Shown: positions 10,809 to 20,430 of the stretch, piece by piece | Numbering within the stretch: position 1 is the first letter of the stretch | Layout of the letters: each line of letters begins with the position of its first letter | Source of the DNA: Ectothiorhodospiraceae bacterium | GTDB taxonomy: Bacteria > Pseudomonadota > Gammaproteobacteria > HK1 | Reading direction: 5' to 3' | Length of the DNA: 64,000 nt | NCBI GenBank assembly: GCA_024234875.1 | Contig: JACKNM010000016.1 | Span: 1-64,000, forward strand | Notes under the pieces: generated by a model | The model's database searches: none | Told to the model about the DNA's origin: nothing | What the model saw: the letters and a program-made list of their open reading frames with translations, nothing else | Translations under genes and position numbers: made by a program

Positions 10809-12704
10809 ATGGGCGGGCGGTACGAGGAAACCCACCGACGGTCGATCGCGGATCCAGAGGGGTTCTGGGCCGAGGCGGCCGAGGCCATTCACTGGAATCG
10901 CCGCTGGGACCGGGTGCTCGACGACTCCGGCAAGCCGTTCTACCGCTGGTTCACCGGGGGCGAGCTCAACACCTGCTACAACGCGCTCGACTACCACGTC
11001 GAGCGCGGCCGTGCCGACCAGGCCGCTCTCGTCTACGACAGCCCCGTCACCTCGACCAGGCGGACCTACACCTACCGCGAGCTCCGCGACGAGACGGCAC
11101 GATTCGCCGGTGCGCTCGCCGCCGCCGGTGTCGGCAAGGGCGACCGCGTGATCGTCTACATGCCGATGGTGCCCGAGGCGGCGATCGCGATGCTCGCCTG
11201 CGCGCGCCTCGGCGCCATCCACTCGGTGGTGTTCGGAGGATTCGCCGCCAACGAGCTGGCGGTGCGCATCGACGACGCGAAGCCGAAGGTCATCGTCTCC
11301 GCCTCGTGCGGGATCGAGCCCGGGCGCATCGTCCAGTACAAGCCGCTCCTCGACCGCGCGATCGAGCTCGCCAAGCACGCGGTCGAGCGCACCATCGTCC
11401 TCCAGCGCGCCGCGCACCCCTGCGACCTCGTCGCCGGACGCGACCTCGACTGGGCGCAGGCGATGGCGGCCGCGCGGCCGCACGACTGCGTGCCGGTGGC
11501 GGCCACCGACCCGCTCTACGTCCTCTACACCTCCGGCACCACCGGGCAGCCGAAGGGGGTGGTGCGCGACAACGGCGGGCACGCGGTGGCGCTGAAGTGG
11601 ACGATGAAGAACATCTACGGTGTCGAGCCGGGTGAGGTGTTCTGGGCCGCCTCCGACGTCGGCTGGGTCGTCGGCCACTCCTACATCGTCTACGCGCCCC
11701 TGCTCAACGGGAACACGACCATCCTCTACGAGGGAAAGCCGGTCGGGACACCGGATGCCGGTGCCTTCTGGCGCGTGCTCGCCGAGCACCAGGTGAGCGT
11801 GATGTTCACCGCGCCGACCGCGTTCCGGGCGATCAAGAAGGAGGACCCGAAGGGCACGTTGATCGGCGACTACGATCTCTCGCGGTTTCGCACCCTGTTC
11901 CTGGCCGGCGAGCGCACCGACCCCGACACCCTGCACTGGGCCGAGGAGAAGTTGAAGGTCCCGGTGATCGACCACTGGTGGCAGACCGAGACCGGCTGGT
12001 CGATCTGCGCCAACTGCATGGGCATCGAGCAGTTGCCGGTGAAGGCGGGGTCGCCGACCCGCGCCGCGCCGGGCATGGACGTGCAGGTGGTCGACGAGGG
12101 CTGCAACCGGCTCCCCGCCGGGCAGATCGGCGCTCTGGTGGTCAAGCTGCCGCTGCCTCCGGGCTCGCTGCCGACGCTGTGGAACGCCGATCAGCGCTTC
12201 GTCGACGCCTATCTCGCCGAGTTCCCCGGCTACTACAAGACCGCGGACGCCGGCTACATCGACGAGGACGGCTACGTCTTCGTGATGGCGCGCACCGACG
12301 ACATCATCAACGTCGCCGGCCACCGGCTCTCGACCGGCGGCATGGAGGAGGTGCTCGCCTCCCATCCCGACGTCGCCGAATGTGCGGTGATCGGCGTCGC
12401 CGACCAGCTCAAGGGACAGCTCCCACTCGGGTTCCTGGTGCTCAACGCCGGCGTCGAGCGCGGTGACGCGGAGATCGTCTCCGAGTGCGTGAAGCTCGTG
12501 CGCGAGCAGATCGGGCCGGTGGCCGCGTTCAAGACCGCGGTGGTGGTGAAGCGGCTGCCGAAGACGCGGTCTGGCAAGATCCTCCGCGGCACCATGCGCA
12601 GCATCGCGGATCGGGAGAGTTGGAAGATGCCGGCGACGATCGACGACCCGGCGACTCTCGACGAGATCACGGAGAGCTTGCGCGGGGTCGGTTACGCGGG
12701 CTGA
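10809..12704 (+). CDS. prpE: Propionyl-CoA synthetase
   Basis: A 631-residue acyl-CoA synthetase of the AMP-forming acetyl/propionyl-CoA synthetase group, which activates propionate with ATP and CoA. Visible marks are the N-terminal ACS extension with WNRRWDRVLDD, the adenylate loop YTSGTTGQPKG near residue 240, WWQTETGW, the hinge region with YYKTADAGYIDEDGY, and the C-terminal catalytic lysine segment TRSGKILRG near residue 587. PrpE rather than Acs is preferred because the sequence is of PrpE type (KWTMKNIYGVEPGEVFWAASDVGWVVGHSY is the PrpE pattern in split form). The gene also heads a complete propionyl-CoA route. Confidence 0.88.
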   Translation: MGGRYEETHRRSIADPEGFWAEAAEAIHWNRRWDRVLDDSGKPFYRWFTGGELNTCYNALDYHVERGRADQAALVYDSPVTSTRRTYTYRELRDETARFAGALAAAGVGKGDRVIVYMPMVPEAAIAMLACARLGAIHSVVFGGFAANELAVRIDDAKPKVIVSASCGIEPGRIVQYKPLLDRAIELAKHAVERTIVLQRAAHPCDLVAGRDLDWAQAMAAARPHDCVPVAATDPLYVLYTSGTTGQPKGVVRDNGGHAVALKWTMKNIYGVEPGEVFWAASDVGWVVGHSYIVYAPLLNGNTTILYEGKPVGTPDAGAFWRVLAEHQVSVMFTAPTAFRAIKKEDPKGTLIGDYDLSRFRTLFLAGERTDPDTLHWAEEKLKVPVIDHWWQTETGWSICANCMGIEQLPVKAGSPTRAAPGMDVQVVDEGCNRLPAGQIGALVVKLPLPPGSLPTLWNADQRFVDAYLAEFPGYYKTADAGYIDEDGYVFVMARTDDIINVAGHRLSTGGMEEVLASHPDVAECAVIGVADQLKGQLPLGFLVLNAGVERGDAEIVSECVKLVREQIGPVAAFKTAVVVKRLPKTRSGKILRGTMRSIADRESWKMPATIDDPATLDEITESLRGVGYAG

Positions 12705-12708
12705 GCCG

Positions 12709-12726
12709 GCGACCGCGGGTGGTCGC
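12709..12726 (+). terminator. Weak hairpin after prpE
   Basis: A 6-base stem (GCGACC / GGTCGC) with a 6-base loop lies five bases after the prpE stop. Without a T run it would at most attenuate read-through into the mutase gene. Confidence 0.25.
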
Positions 12727-12790
12727 GAGAGGGTAACGGCGGCTTCCGGGAAGCGCGGCTATCCCCGGAGGCGGCGACAGGAGACGGTCG

Positions 12791-14944
12791 ATGGCGCGAG
12801 ACGATTCGAGCACGGTTGCGCAGTGGGAGGCGCTGGCGCGGCGCGAGCTGCGCGGTGCGGACCCGGAGGATCTGGTCTGGGAGACGCCGGAGGGAATTCG
12901 GGTCAAGCCGCTCTACACCGCCGCCGATCTCGAGTCGCTCGAGCACGTCGACTCGCTGCCCGGCTTCGCGCCGTTCGTGCGCGGGCCGCGGGCGACGATG
13001 TACGCCGGCCGGCCGTGGACGGTGCGCCAGTACGCCGGCTTCTCCACCGCCGAGGAGACCAACGCGTTCTTCCGGCGCAATCTCGCCGCCGGGCAGACCG
13101 GGTTGTCGGTCGCGTTCGATCTCGCCACCCATCGCGGTTACGACTCCGACCACCCACGGGTGGTCGGTGACGTCGGCAAGGCGGGCGTCGCGATCGACAC
13201 CGTCGAGGACATGCGCATCCTGTTCGACGGCATCCCGCTGGAGCGGATGTCGGTATCGATGACCATGAACGGCGCGGTGCTGCCGGTGCTCGCGATGTTC
13301 GTGGTCGCCGGCGAGGAGCAGGGCGTCGCGCCGGAGCAGCTCTCGGGGACGTTGCAGAACGACATCCTCAAGGAGTTCATGGTCCGCAACACCTACATCT
13401 ATCCGCCAGAGCCCTCGATGCGGATCGTGGCCGACATCATCGCCTACACCTCGCGCCACATGCCGCGATTCAATCCGATCTCGATCTCCGGCTATCACAT
13501 GCAGGAGGCCGGGGCGACCGCGGTGCAGGAGCTCGCCTTCACCCTCGCCGACGGCGTCGAGTACGTGCGCGCGGCGCAGGCCGGCGGGCTCGCGGTGGAT
13601 CAGTTCGCGCCGCGGCTCTCGTTCTTCTTCGGCATCGGCATGAACTTCTTCATGGAGATCGCCAAGCTGCGCGCGGCGCGGCTGCTGTGGGCCGAGCTGA
13701 TGGCCGAGAAGTTCTCACCCTCCGATCCGCGATCGCTGATGTTGCGCACGCACTGCCAGACCTCGGGCGTGAGCCTCACCGTCCAGGACCCGTACAACAA
13801 CGTGGTGCGCACCGCGATCGAGGCCCTGGCCGCGGTCCTCGGCGGGACCCAATCGCTGCACACCAACGCGTTCGACGAGGCGTTGGCGCTACCGACCGAC
13901 TTCTCGGCCCGCATCGCGCGCAACACCCAGCTCATCCTGCGCGACGAGACCGGGGTCACCCGCGTGGTCGATCCGCTCGCCGGCTCCTACTACGTCGAGA
14001 GCCTCACCGCCAGCATCGCGCGCGAGGCGCGGGCGCTGATCGACGAGGTCGAGGCGCTCGGCGGGATGACCCGCGCGGTCGAGTCCGGGATGCCGAAGCT
14101 GCGCATCGAGGAGTCCGCGGCGCGCCGTCAGGCACGAGTCGACCGCGGCGACGAGATCGTCGTCGGCGTCAACCGCTACCAGCCGGAGGAGGAGACGGCG
14201 GTCGACGTGCTCGACATCGACAACGCGGCGGTGCGCGAGGCTCAGGTCGCACGGCTGGCGCGGGTCCGCGCCGAGCGTGACGAGGCTGCCTGCCGGGCGG
14301 CGCTCGAGGCGCTCGCCGCGGCGGCCGACGATCGCGCCGAGAATCTCCTCGAGTGCGCGGTGGCGGCGGCACGAGCGCGGGCGAGCGTCGGTGAGATCTC
14401 CGACGCGCTCGAGGGTCGGTACGGGCGGCACAGCGCGCACGTGCCCTCGATCTCCGGGGTGTACGGCGCTGCCTGCGACGGCGACGCGGACTTCGAGGCA
14501 GTGCGCGCCGAGGTCGGCGCGTTCGCCGAGGAGGAGGGGCGCCGGCCGCGCCTGCTGGTGGTGAAGCTCGGCCAGGACGGACACGACCGCGGCGCGCGCA
14601 TCATCGCCACCGCCTTCGCCGACCTCGGCTTCGACGTCGACATCGGGCCGTTGTTCCAGACCCCCGAGGAGGCCGCCCGGCAGGCGATCGAGAACGACGT
14701 CCACGTGGTCGGGGTGTCGACCCAGGCCGCCGGCCACAAGACGCTGGTCCCGGCCCTGGTCGCGGCGCTGCGGGCCGAGGGCGCCGACGACGTCGTGGTG
14801 GTGTGTGGCGGGGTGATTCCACCGAAGGACCACGAGGCGTTGCGGGCCCAGGGGGTGAGCGCGATCTACGGTCCGGGCACCAACATTCCGCATGCGGCGC
14901 GAGACGTGATCGGGTTGCTGCGCGAGCGTCGCGTCGCCGCCTGA
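12791..14944 (+). CDS. Methylmalonyl-CoA mutase, large single-chain type
   Basis: A 717-residue adenosylcobalamin enzyme that isomerises (R)-methylmalonyl-CoA to succinyl-CoA. The N-terminal TIM barrel shows the family segments RPWTVRQYAGFSTAEETN, SVSMTMNGAVLPVLA and HCQTSGVSLTVQDPYNN. The C-terminal B12 domain carries the base-off histidine in GQDGHDRG (His598). Both domains are on one chain of the usual length for the catalytic subunit. The start has AGGAGA six bases upstream. It sits between prpE and pccBA, and the matching chaperone gene meaB is three genes downstream. Confidence 0.96.
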   Translation: MARDDSSTVAQWEALARRELRGADPEDLVWETPEGIRVKPLYTAADLESLEHVDSLPGFAPFVRGPRATMYAGRPWTVRQYAGFSTAEETNAFFRRNLAAGQTGLSVAFDLATHRGYDSDHPRVVGDVGKAGVAIDTVEDMRILFDGIPLERMSVSMTMNGAVLPVLAMFVVAGEEQGVAPEQLSGTLQNDILKEFMVRNTYIYPPEPSMRIVADIIAYTSRHMPRFNPISISGYHMQEAGATAVQELAFTLADGVEYVRAAQAGGLAVDQFAPRLSFFFGIGMNFFMEIAKLRAARLLWAELMAEKFSPSDPRSLMLRTHCQTSGVSLTVQDPYNNVVRTAIEALAAVLGGTQSLHTNAFDEALALPTDFSARIARNTQLILRDETGVTRVVDPLAGSYYVESLTASIAREARALIDEVEALGGMTRAVESGMPKLRIEESAARRQARVDRGDEIVVGVNRYQPEEETAVDVLDIDNAAVREAQVARLARVRAERDEAACRAALEALAAAADDRAENLLECAVAAARARASVGEISDALEGRYGRHSAHVPSISGVYGAACDGDADFEAVRAEVGAFAEEEGRRPRLLVVKLGQDGHDRGARIIATAFADLGFDVDIGPLFQTPEEAARQAIENDVHVVGVSTQAAGHKTLVPALVAALRAEGADDVVVVCGGVIPPKDHEALRAQGVSAIYGPGTNIPHAARDVIGLLRERRVAA

Positions 14945-15094
14945 CCGCCGTATCCGCTCACCGCTGGCACGACCTCGCGCGGTCTGCGAACATCCGCGCC
15001 GACCGAGGGTGACCTGCGCGATCGGCAGCGCATCGCCGCGGACGTGACGATCATCGCCCGTCGACCCGACCGGGCGCCGAGAAGGAGCGAGGGC

Positions 15095-16627
15095 TTGCAA
15101 GAGATCATCCGCCAGCTCGACGAGAAGCGCGCCGCCGCCCGGCTCGGCGGCGGCGAGCGCCGTATCCAGTCCCAGCACGCCAAGGGCAAGCTCACCGCGC
15201 GCGAGCGGCTCGAGGTCCTGCTCGACGAGGGCAGCTTCGAGGAATGGGACATGTTCGTCGAGCACCGGTGCCACGATTTCGGGATGGCCGAGCAGTCCAC
15301 TCCCGGCGACGGCGTGATCACCGGCTTCGGCACCATCGACTCGCGGCCGGTGTTCGTGTTCAGCCAGGACTTCACGGTGTTCGGCGGCTCGTTGTCGGAG
15401 GCGCACGCCGAGAAGATCTGCAAGGTGATGGACCAGGCGATGAAGGTCGGTGCCCCGGTCATCGGCCTCAACGACTCCGGCGGCGCGCGCATCCAGGAGG
15501 GGGTGGCCTCGCTGGGTGGTTATGCCGAGGTCTTCCAGCGCAACGTGCTGGCGTCGGGCGTCATCCCGCAGGTCTCGATGATCATGGGCCCGTGCGCCGG
15601 CGGGGCGGTGTACTCGCCGTCGATGACCGACTTCATCTTCATGGTGCGCGACACCTCGTACATGTTCGTGACCGGCCCCGAGGTGGTGAAGACCGTCACC
15701 CACGAGGAGGTGACCCACGAGCAGCTCGGTGGCGCCTCGACCCATTCGACGCGCTCGGGTGTGGCCGATGCCGCGTTCGACAACGACATCGAGGCGCTGC
15801 TGATGTTGCGCCGCTTCGTCGGCTTCCTGCCGTCGAGCAACCGCGAGCGTGCGCCGCTGCGCGCCACCGAGGATCCGGTCGAGCGCGCGGAGATCTCGCT
15901 CGATACCCTGGTGCCGGCGAATCCGAACCGTCCGTACGACATGAAGGAGCTGATCGAGAAGATCGTCGACGAGGGCGAGTTCTTCGAGCTGCAGCCGGAG
16001 TACGCCGGGAACATCGTCATCGGGCTCGCCCGGATGGACGGTCACACCGTCGGCATCGTCGCCAATCAGCCGATGGTGCTGGCGGGATGCCTCGACATCG
16101 CGTCGTCGATCAAGGCCGCGCGCTTCGTCCGCTTCTGCGACTGCTTCAACATCCCGATCGTCACCTTCGTCGACGTCCCGGGCTTCCTGCCGGGCACGGC
16201 GCAGGAGTACGGCGGGATCATCAAGCACGGCGCCAAGCTGCTCTTCGCCTACGCCGAGGCGACGGTGCCGAAGGTCACCGTGATCACGCGCAAGGCCTAC
16301 GGTGGTGCCTACGACGTGATGAGCTCGAAGCACCTGCGCGGTGACGCGAACTTCGCCTGGCCGTCGGCCGAGATCGCGGTGATGGGGCCCAAGGGCGCGG
16401 TCGAGATCATCTTCCGCCAGGACGCGGGCGATCCGGAGAAGATCGCCGCGCGTACCGAGGAGTACCGGCGCAAGTTCGCCAACCCCTTCGTCGCCGCGCA
16501 GCGTGGCTACATCGACGACGTGATCATGCCGCGCCACACCCGCGCCCGGATCTGTCGGTCGCTCGCGATGCTGCGCACGAAGCAGGTGGCCAATCCCTGG
16601 AAGAAACACGGGAACATCCCGCTGTAG
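15095..16627 (+). CDS. pccB: Propionyl-CoA carboxylase beta subunit (carboxyltransferase)
   Basis: A 510-residue carboxyltransferase that moves CO2 from biotin to propionyl-CoA, giving (S)-methylmalonyl-CoA. Family segments include ARLGGGERRI, HxKGKLTARER, NDSGGARIQEGV and the C-terminal VDVPGFLPGTAQE and KAYGGAYDVMSSK. The frame also contains a GTG at 15044. The TTG at 15095 is preferred because GAAGGAG lies eight bases before it and the product then starts with the standard (L/M)QEIIRQLDEKR. The 150-base gap after the mutase gene shows no other feature. The alpha-subunit gene follows 41 bases later. Confidence 0.95.
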   Translation: MQEIIRQLDEKRAAARLGGGERRIQSQHAKGKLTARERLEVLLDEGSFEEWDMFVEHRCHDFGMAEQSTPGDGVITGFGTIDSRPVFVFSQDFTVFGGSLSEAHAEKICKVMDQAMKVGAPVIGLNDSGGARIQEGVASLGGYAEVFQRNVLASGVIPQVSMIMGPCAGGAVYSPSMTDFIFMVRDTSYMFVTGPEVVKTVTHEEVTHEQLGGASTHSTRSGVADAAFDNDIEALLMLRRFVGFLPSSNRERAPLRATEDPVERAEISLDTLVPANPNRPYDMKELIEKIVDEGEFFELQPEYAGNIVIGLARMDGHTVGIVANQPMVLAGCLDIASSIKAARFVRFCDCFNIPIVTFVDVPGFLPGTAQEYGGIIKHGAKLLFAYAEATVPKVTVITRKAYGGAYDVMSSKHLRGDANFAWPSAEIAVMGPKGAVEIIFRQDAGDPEKIAARTEEYRRKFANPFVAAQRGYIDDVIMPRHTRARICRSLAMLRTKQVANPWKKHGNIPL

Positions 16628-16668
16628 GTCGGCCGCGCCCGACCCGTCGCACGGAGCCTGACCGCCGA

Positions 16669-18660
16669 ATGTTCGACAAGATCCTGATCGCGAATCGTGG
16701 CGAGATCGCCTGCCGCGTCATTCGCACTGCCCGCCGCATGGGTATCGGCACCGTCGCCGTGTACTCCGACGCCGACCGCGACGCGCTGCACGTGGAGATG
16801 GCCGACGAGGCGGTGTGGGTGGGAGAGGCGCCGTCTGCGCAGAGCTATCTGCGCACCGACCGCATCGTCGAGGCCTGCCTCGCGACCGGCGCCCAGGCGG
16901 TGCACCCGGGCTATGGCTTCCTGTCGGAGAACGCGCAGGCCGCGCGCGCGTTCGCCGCGGCGGGCGTGGTCTTCATCGGCCCGCCGATCGAGGCCATCGC
17001 CGCGATGGGTGACAAGATCACCTCCAAGCGCATCGCCGCCGAGGCCGGTGTGAGCACCATTCCCGGCCACCCCGACGCCGTCGCCGACGCCGACGAGGCG
17101 GTCGAGGTGGCGCGGGCCGTCGGCTACCCGGTGATGATCAAGGCCACCGCTGGCGGCGGCGGCAAGGGCATGCGCATCGCCCACGACGATGCCGAGTGTC
17201 GCGACGGCTTCGAGCGGGCGACCAGCGAGGCGCGATCGAGCTTCGGCGACGACCGCGTGTTCATCGAGCGCTTCATCGAGCGCCCGCGCCACATCGAGAT
17301 CCAGATCCTCGCCGACGGTCACGGTAATGCGCTCTACCTCGGCGAGCGCGAGTGCTCGTTGCAGCGTCGTCACCAGAAGGTGATCGAGGAGGCGCCCTCG
17401 CCGTTGCTCGACGAGGCGACGCGCCGGGCGATGGGCGAGCAGGCGGTCGCGCTGGCGCGCGCGGTCGGGTATCGCTCGGCCGGGACGGTGGAGTTCGTCG
17501 CCGATCCGAATCGCAACTTCTACTTCCTCGAGATGAACACGCGGCTGCAGGTCGAGCATCCGGTCACCGAGCTGATCACCGGCCTCGACCTGGTCGAGCA
17601 GATGATTCGGGTCGCAGCCGGTGAGGCGCTCGCGCTGCGCCAGGAGGAGGTTCGCCTGCGCGGGTGGGCGATGGAGGCGCGCGTCTACGCCGAGGATCCG
17701 GAGCGTGGATTCCTGCCGTCGACCGGTCGCCTGGTGCGCTACCGCCCGCCGATGGAGGCGCCCGACGTGCGTATCGACACCGGGGTCGTCGAGGGCGGCG
17801 AGGTGTCGATGTTCTACGACCCGATGATCGCCAAGGTCATCACCCATGGCGAGGACCGCGACACCGCGCTGCGACGCCTGCAGTGGGCGCTCGACGAGCT
17901 ACAGATTCGCGGGCCGGCGCACAATACCGCCTTCCTCGCCGCGCTGGCGCGTCATCCGCGCTTCGCGCGTGGCGACCTCGGCACCGACTTCATCGCCCAG
18001 GAGTTCGGTGACGCGTTCGAGCCGGGTCTGGTGCCGGACGACGAGTTGCGCGTCCTGGTCGCGGTGGCGGCGACGGTGCATGCGCGTATGGACGCGCGCG
18101 ACCGGCGAAGTGGCGCCGCCAGCGGCGTCGGTCACCGCGCCGCCCTGCGAAACGACTGGGTGGTGGTGCGCGGCCGGGAGGCGCGCTGGACGGTCCGGGT
18201 CCAGCCCGACGACGGACCGTGGCGTGCCATCGTCGACGGGCACAGCCACGAGGTGCTGGCGGTGTGGCGCCCCGGTGACCAGGTGTTCCGCGGCAAGGTC
18301 GACGACCGCGAGGTGTGCGTGGCGGTCGATCGGGTCGGTGTCGGTTACCGGCTGTCGCACGCGGGCTACCGAGTCGACCTCCTGGTGCTGTCGCCGCGCG
18401 CGGCCGAGCTCCACCGCCTGATGCCCGAGCGGCGCCCACCCGATCTGTCGCGCTTCGTGCTGTCCCCGATGCCCGGGCTGCTGGTGCGGGTCTCGGTCGC
18501 CGCCGGTGACACGGTGAAGGCGGGGCAGGAGCTCGCGGTGGTGGAGGCGATGAAGATGGAGAACGTGCTGCGCGCTCCCCAGGACCACGTGGTGAAGGCG
18601 GTGCTGGCGCAGCCGGGGGCGAGTCTCGCGGTCGACCAGCCGATCGTCGAGTTCGAGTGA
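16669..18660 (+). CDS. pccA: Propionyl-CoA carboxylase alpha subunit (biotin carboxylase + biotin carrier)
   Basis: A 663-residue protein with a biotin carboxylase domain and a C-terminal biotinyl domain. The carboxylase part (residues 1 to about 450) shows FDKILIANRGEIACRVIRTAR at its start, the ATP-grasp glycine loop KATAGGGGKGMR, and EMNTRLQVEHPVTE. A linker (BT-type) domain follows. The carrier domain has the biotin lysine Lys629 in VVEAMKMENVL. Together with PccB it forms the holoenzyme. It could in principle be the alpha subunit of another acyl-CoA carboxylase, but the context of mutase, epimerase and meaB strongly supports propionyl-CoA. Confidence 0.93.
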   Translation: MFDKILIANRGEIACRVIRTARRMGIGTVAVYSDADRDALHVEMADEAVWVGEAPSAQSYLRTDRIVEACLATGAQAVHPGYGFLSENAQAARAFAAAGVVFIGPPIEAIAAMGDKITSKRIAAEAGVSTIPGHPDAVADADEAVEVARAVGYPVMIKATAGGGGKGMRIAHDDAECRDGFERATSEARSSFGDDRVFIERFIERPRHIEIQILADGHGNALYLGERECSLQRRHQKVIEEAPSPLLDEATRRAMGEQAVALARAVGYRSAGTVEFVADPNRNFYFLEMNTRLQVEHPVTELITGLDLVEQMIRVAAGEALALRQEEVRLRGWAMEARVYAEDPERGFLPSTGRLVRYRPPMEAPDVRIDTGVVEGGEVSMFYDPMIAKVITHGEDRDTALRRLQWALDELQIRGPAHNTAFLAALARHPRFARGDLGTDFIAQEFGDAFEPGLVPDDELRVLVAVAATVHARMDARDRRSGAASGVGHRAALRNDWVVVRGREARWTVRVQPDDGPWRAIVDGHSHEVLAVWRPGDQVFRGKVDDREVCVAVDRVGVGYRLSHAGYRVDLLVLSPRAAELHRLMPERRPPDLSRFVLSPMPGLLVRVSVAAGDTVKAGQELAVVEAMKMENVLRAPQDHVVKAVLAQPGASLAVDQPIVEFE

Positions 18661-18702
18661 GCGGTCGGGACTGCGTCGGGCCGGCCGGGTGGCCGCGCTG
18701 AC

Positions 18703-19761
18703 ATGCCTGCGACTCCGGCAGACCCCATCGCGTTGGCCGAGGCGGTCCGCGGGGGCGACCGGCGCGCGCTGGCGCGCGCGATCACGCTCGTCGAGTCGAC
18801 GCGGCGCGATCATCGCGACCGCGCGAGAGCACTCCTCGCCGCGCTCGCGCCGTACGCGGGTCGCTCTCTGCGCGTCGGCATCTCCGGTGTGCCGGGGGTC
18901 GGCAAGTCGACCTTCATCGAGGCCTTCGGCGTTCATGCCATCGACCAGGGCCGGCGGGTCGCGGTGCTCACCGTCGACCCGTCCTCGGCCCTGTCAGGGG
19001 GCTCGATCCTGGGCGACAAGACGCGGATGCCACGCCTCGCTGCCGAGCGGCGCGCGTTCGTTCGTCCGTCGCCGTCGGGAGGGTCGCTCGGCGGCGTGGC
19101 GCGCCGCACGCGGGAGTCGATCCTGGTCTGCGAGGCGGCGGGGCACGACCTGGTGGTGGTCGAGACCGTCGGCGTCGGGCAGTCGGAGGTCGCCGTCGCG
19201 GGGATGACCGATCTGTTCCTGCTATTGCTGCTCCCCGGTGGCGGTGACGAGCTACAGGGCATCAAGCGCGGGATCATGGAGCTCGCCGACGTGCTGCTGG
19301 TGAACAAGGCCGACGGTGAGCTCGAGCGGACCGCGACCACCACCGCCGCGGAGTACCGCGGCGCCCTGGGATTCTTGCGCCCCCGCGACGCGGACTGGAC
19401 CGCGGTGGTCGCCACCTGCTCGGCCGCCACCGGCGCAGGAATCGCGAGCGCGTTCGACCTCGTTCGGCGCTTCGAGACCGAGATGACGGCGCGCGGCGCC
19501 ATCACACGTCGCCGCGCCGCGCAGGCCCGCGACTGGATGTGGGCCGAGGTCGCCGATGCGCTCACGGTCCGGCTGCGCGCGCACCCGCGCGCCGCGGCGT
19601 TGCTGACCGAGCTCGAGCCGGCGGTGGCGCGCGGCGACCTGCCGGGCTCGGTGGCGGCGGAGCAGGTCGTCGATGCCTTTCTCGGCGAGCCCACGGGCAC
19701 GGCGAGTGCGCCAGGCACGCGCGGGCCTCAATCGCCGCCAACTACTCGGAGATGCCGATGA
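18703..19761 (+). CDS. meaB: Methylmalonyl-CoA mutase-associated GTPase MeaB
   Basis: A 352-residue G3E-type P-loop GTPase that guards and reloads the cobalamin cofactor of methylmalonyl-CoA mutase. The Walker A motif GVPGVGKST lies near residues 62-70. TVDPSS, then VVVETVGVGQSE and the NKAD base-recognition motif follow in order. The tail after VVDAFLGEP is unconserved and proline-rich. Its TGA overlaps the ATG of the epimerase gene (ATGA), so the two are translationally coupled. Confidence 0.93.
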   Translation: MPATPADPIALAEAVRGGDRRALARAITLVESTRRDHRDRARALLAALAPYAGRSLRVGISGVPGVGKSTFIEAFGVHAIDQGRRVAVLTVDPSSALSGGSILGDKTRMPRLAAERRAFVRPSPSGGSLGGVARRTRESILVCEAAGHDLVVVETVGVGQSEVAVAGMTDLFLLLLLPGGGDELQGIKRGIMELADVLLVNKADGELERTATTTAAEYRGALGFLRPRDADWTAVVATCSAATGAGIASAFDLVRRFETEMTARGAITRRRAAQARDWMWAEVADALTVRLRAHPRAAALLTELEPAVARGDLPGSVAAEQVVDAFLGEPTGTASAPGTRGPQSPPTTRRCR

Positions 19762-20162
19762 TCGGTCGACTCAATCACGTCGCGATCGTGGTGCCGGACC
19801 TCGACGCCGCGGCCGCACGGTATCGAGACGCGCTCGGGGCCACGGTCTCGGAGCCGCATGCCCTGCCCGAGCACGGGGTGACCACGGTGTTCGTCGAGCT
19901 GCCGAACGCGAAGATCGAGCTGCTGCATCCACTCGGCGACGGCTCACCGATCGCGCCCTTCCTGGAGCGCAATCCGTCCGGCGGAATGCACCATCTCTGC
20001 TACGAGGTGGACGACATCCTCGCGGCACGCGACGCACTGCGTGCCGCCGGCGCCCGCGTGCTCGGCGACGGCGAGCCGCGCCTCGGTGCCCACGGCAAGC
20101 CGGTGCTGTTCCTGCACCCGAAGGATTTCTTCGGCACGTTGGTGGAGCTCGAGCAGGCTTGA
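19758..20162 (+). CDS. mce: Methylmalonyl-CoA epimerase
   Basis: A 134-residue glyoxalase/VOC-fold protein that interconverts (S)- and (R)-methylmalonyl-CoA, the step between the carboxylase and the mutase. Candidate metal ligands fit the family: His7 in LNHVAIVV, His78 or His79 in MHHLCYEVDD and Glu130 in LVELEQ. An in-frame ATG also occurs at 19752. The ATG at 19758 is preferred because CGGAG lies seven bases before it. It overlaps the meaB stop by four bases and closes the propionate pathway set. Confidence 0.93.
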   Translation: MIGRLNHVAIVVPDLDAAAARYRDALGATVSEPHALPEHGVTTVFVELPNAKIELLHPLGDGSPIAPFLERNPSGGMHHLCYEVDDILAARDALRAAGARVLGDGEPRLGAHGKPVLFLHPKDFFGTLVELEQA

Positions 20163-20204
20163 GAGCCACGCGTGACGGTCGGGCACTGTGGCCGCCACCC
20201 CCGC

Positions 20205-20226
20205 GGGCCGGCACGAGGGCCGGCCC
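20205..20226. terminator. GC hairpin after the epimerase gene, REP-like
   Basis: Arms GGGCCGGC (20205-20212) and GCCGGCCC (20219-20226) with an ACGAGG loop lie 42 bases after the mce stop and are followed by CCTAC. The sequence resembles small dispersed GC-rich palindromes found between genes in many high-GC proteobacteria. It can serve as the terminator of the prpE-mce run. The rest of 20163-20430 is GC-rich spacer with no gene seen. Confidence 0.45.
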
Positions 20227-20430
20227 CTACAGGCGACGTCTGGTGCGGTCCCCGTAGGCGCGGCCCGCCGTGGCCACCCGCCGTACCGCCACCCTCGGCG
20301 TCGAGCTACACGTCACCGATCGGTTTCCGAGCCCCGTGACCTGACATCATCGCCGACCCTCGACGCGACGATGCCACCAGCTCACGTCACGAGCGCGCCC
20401 GCAGGGCGCGGCCGCCGGTCTCCGGTGCTC

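Noticed and set aside
15044..15094. GTG start for pccB giving 17 extra residues
   Set aside because: The extra residues are unlike the family, and the TTG at 15095 has a well-placed Shine-Dalgarno.
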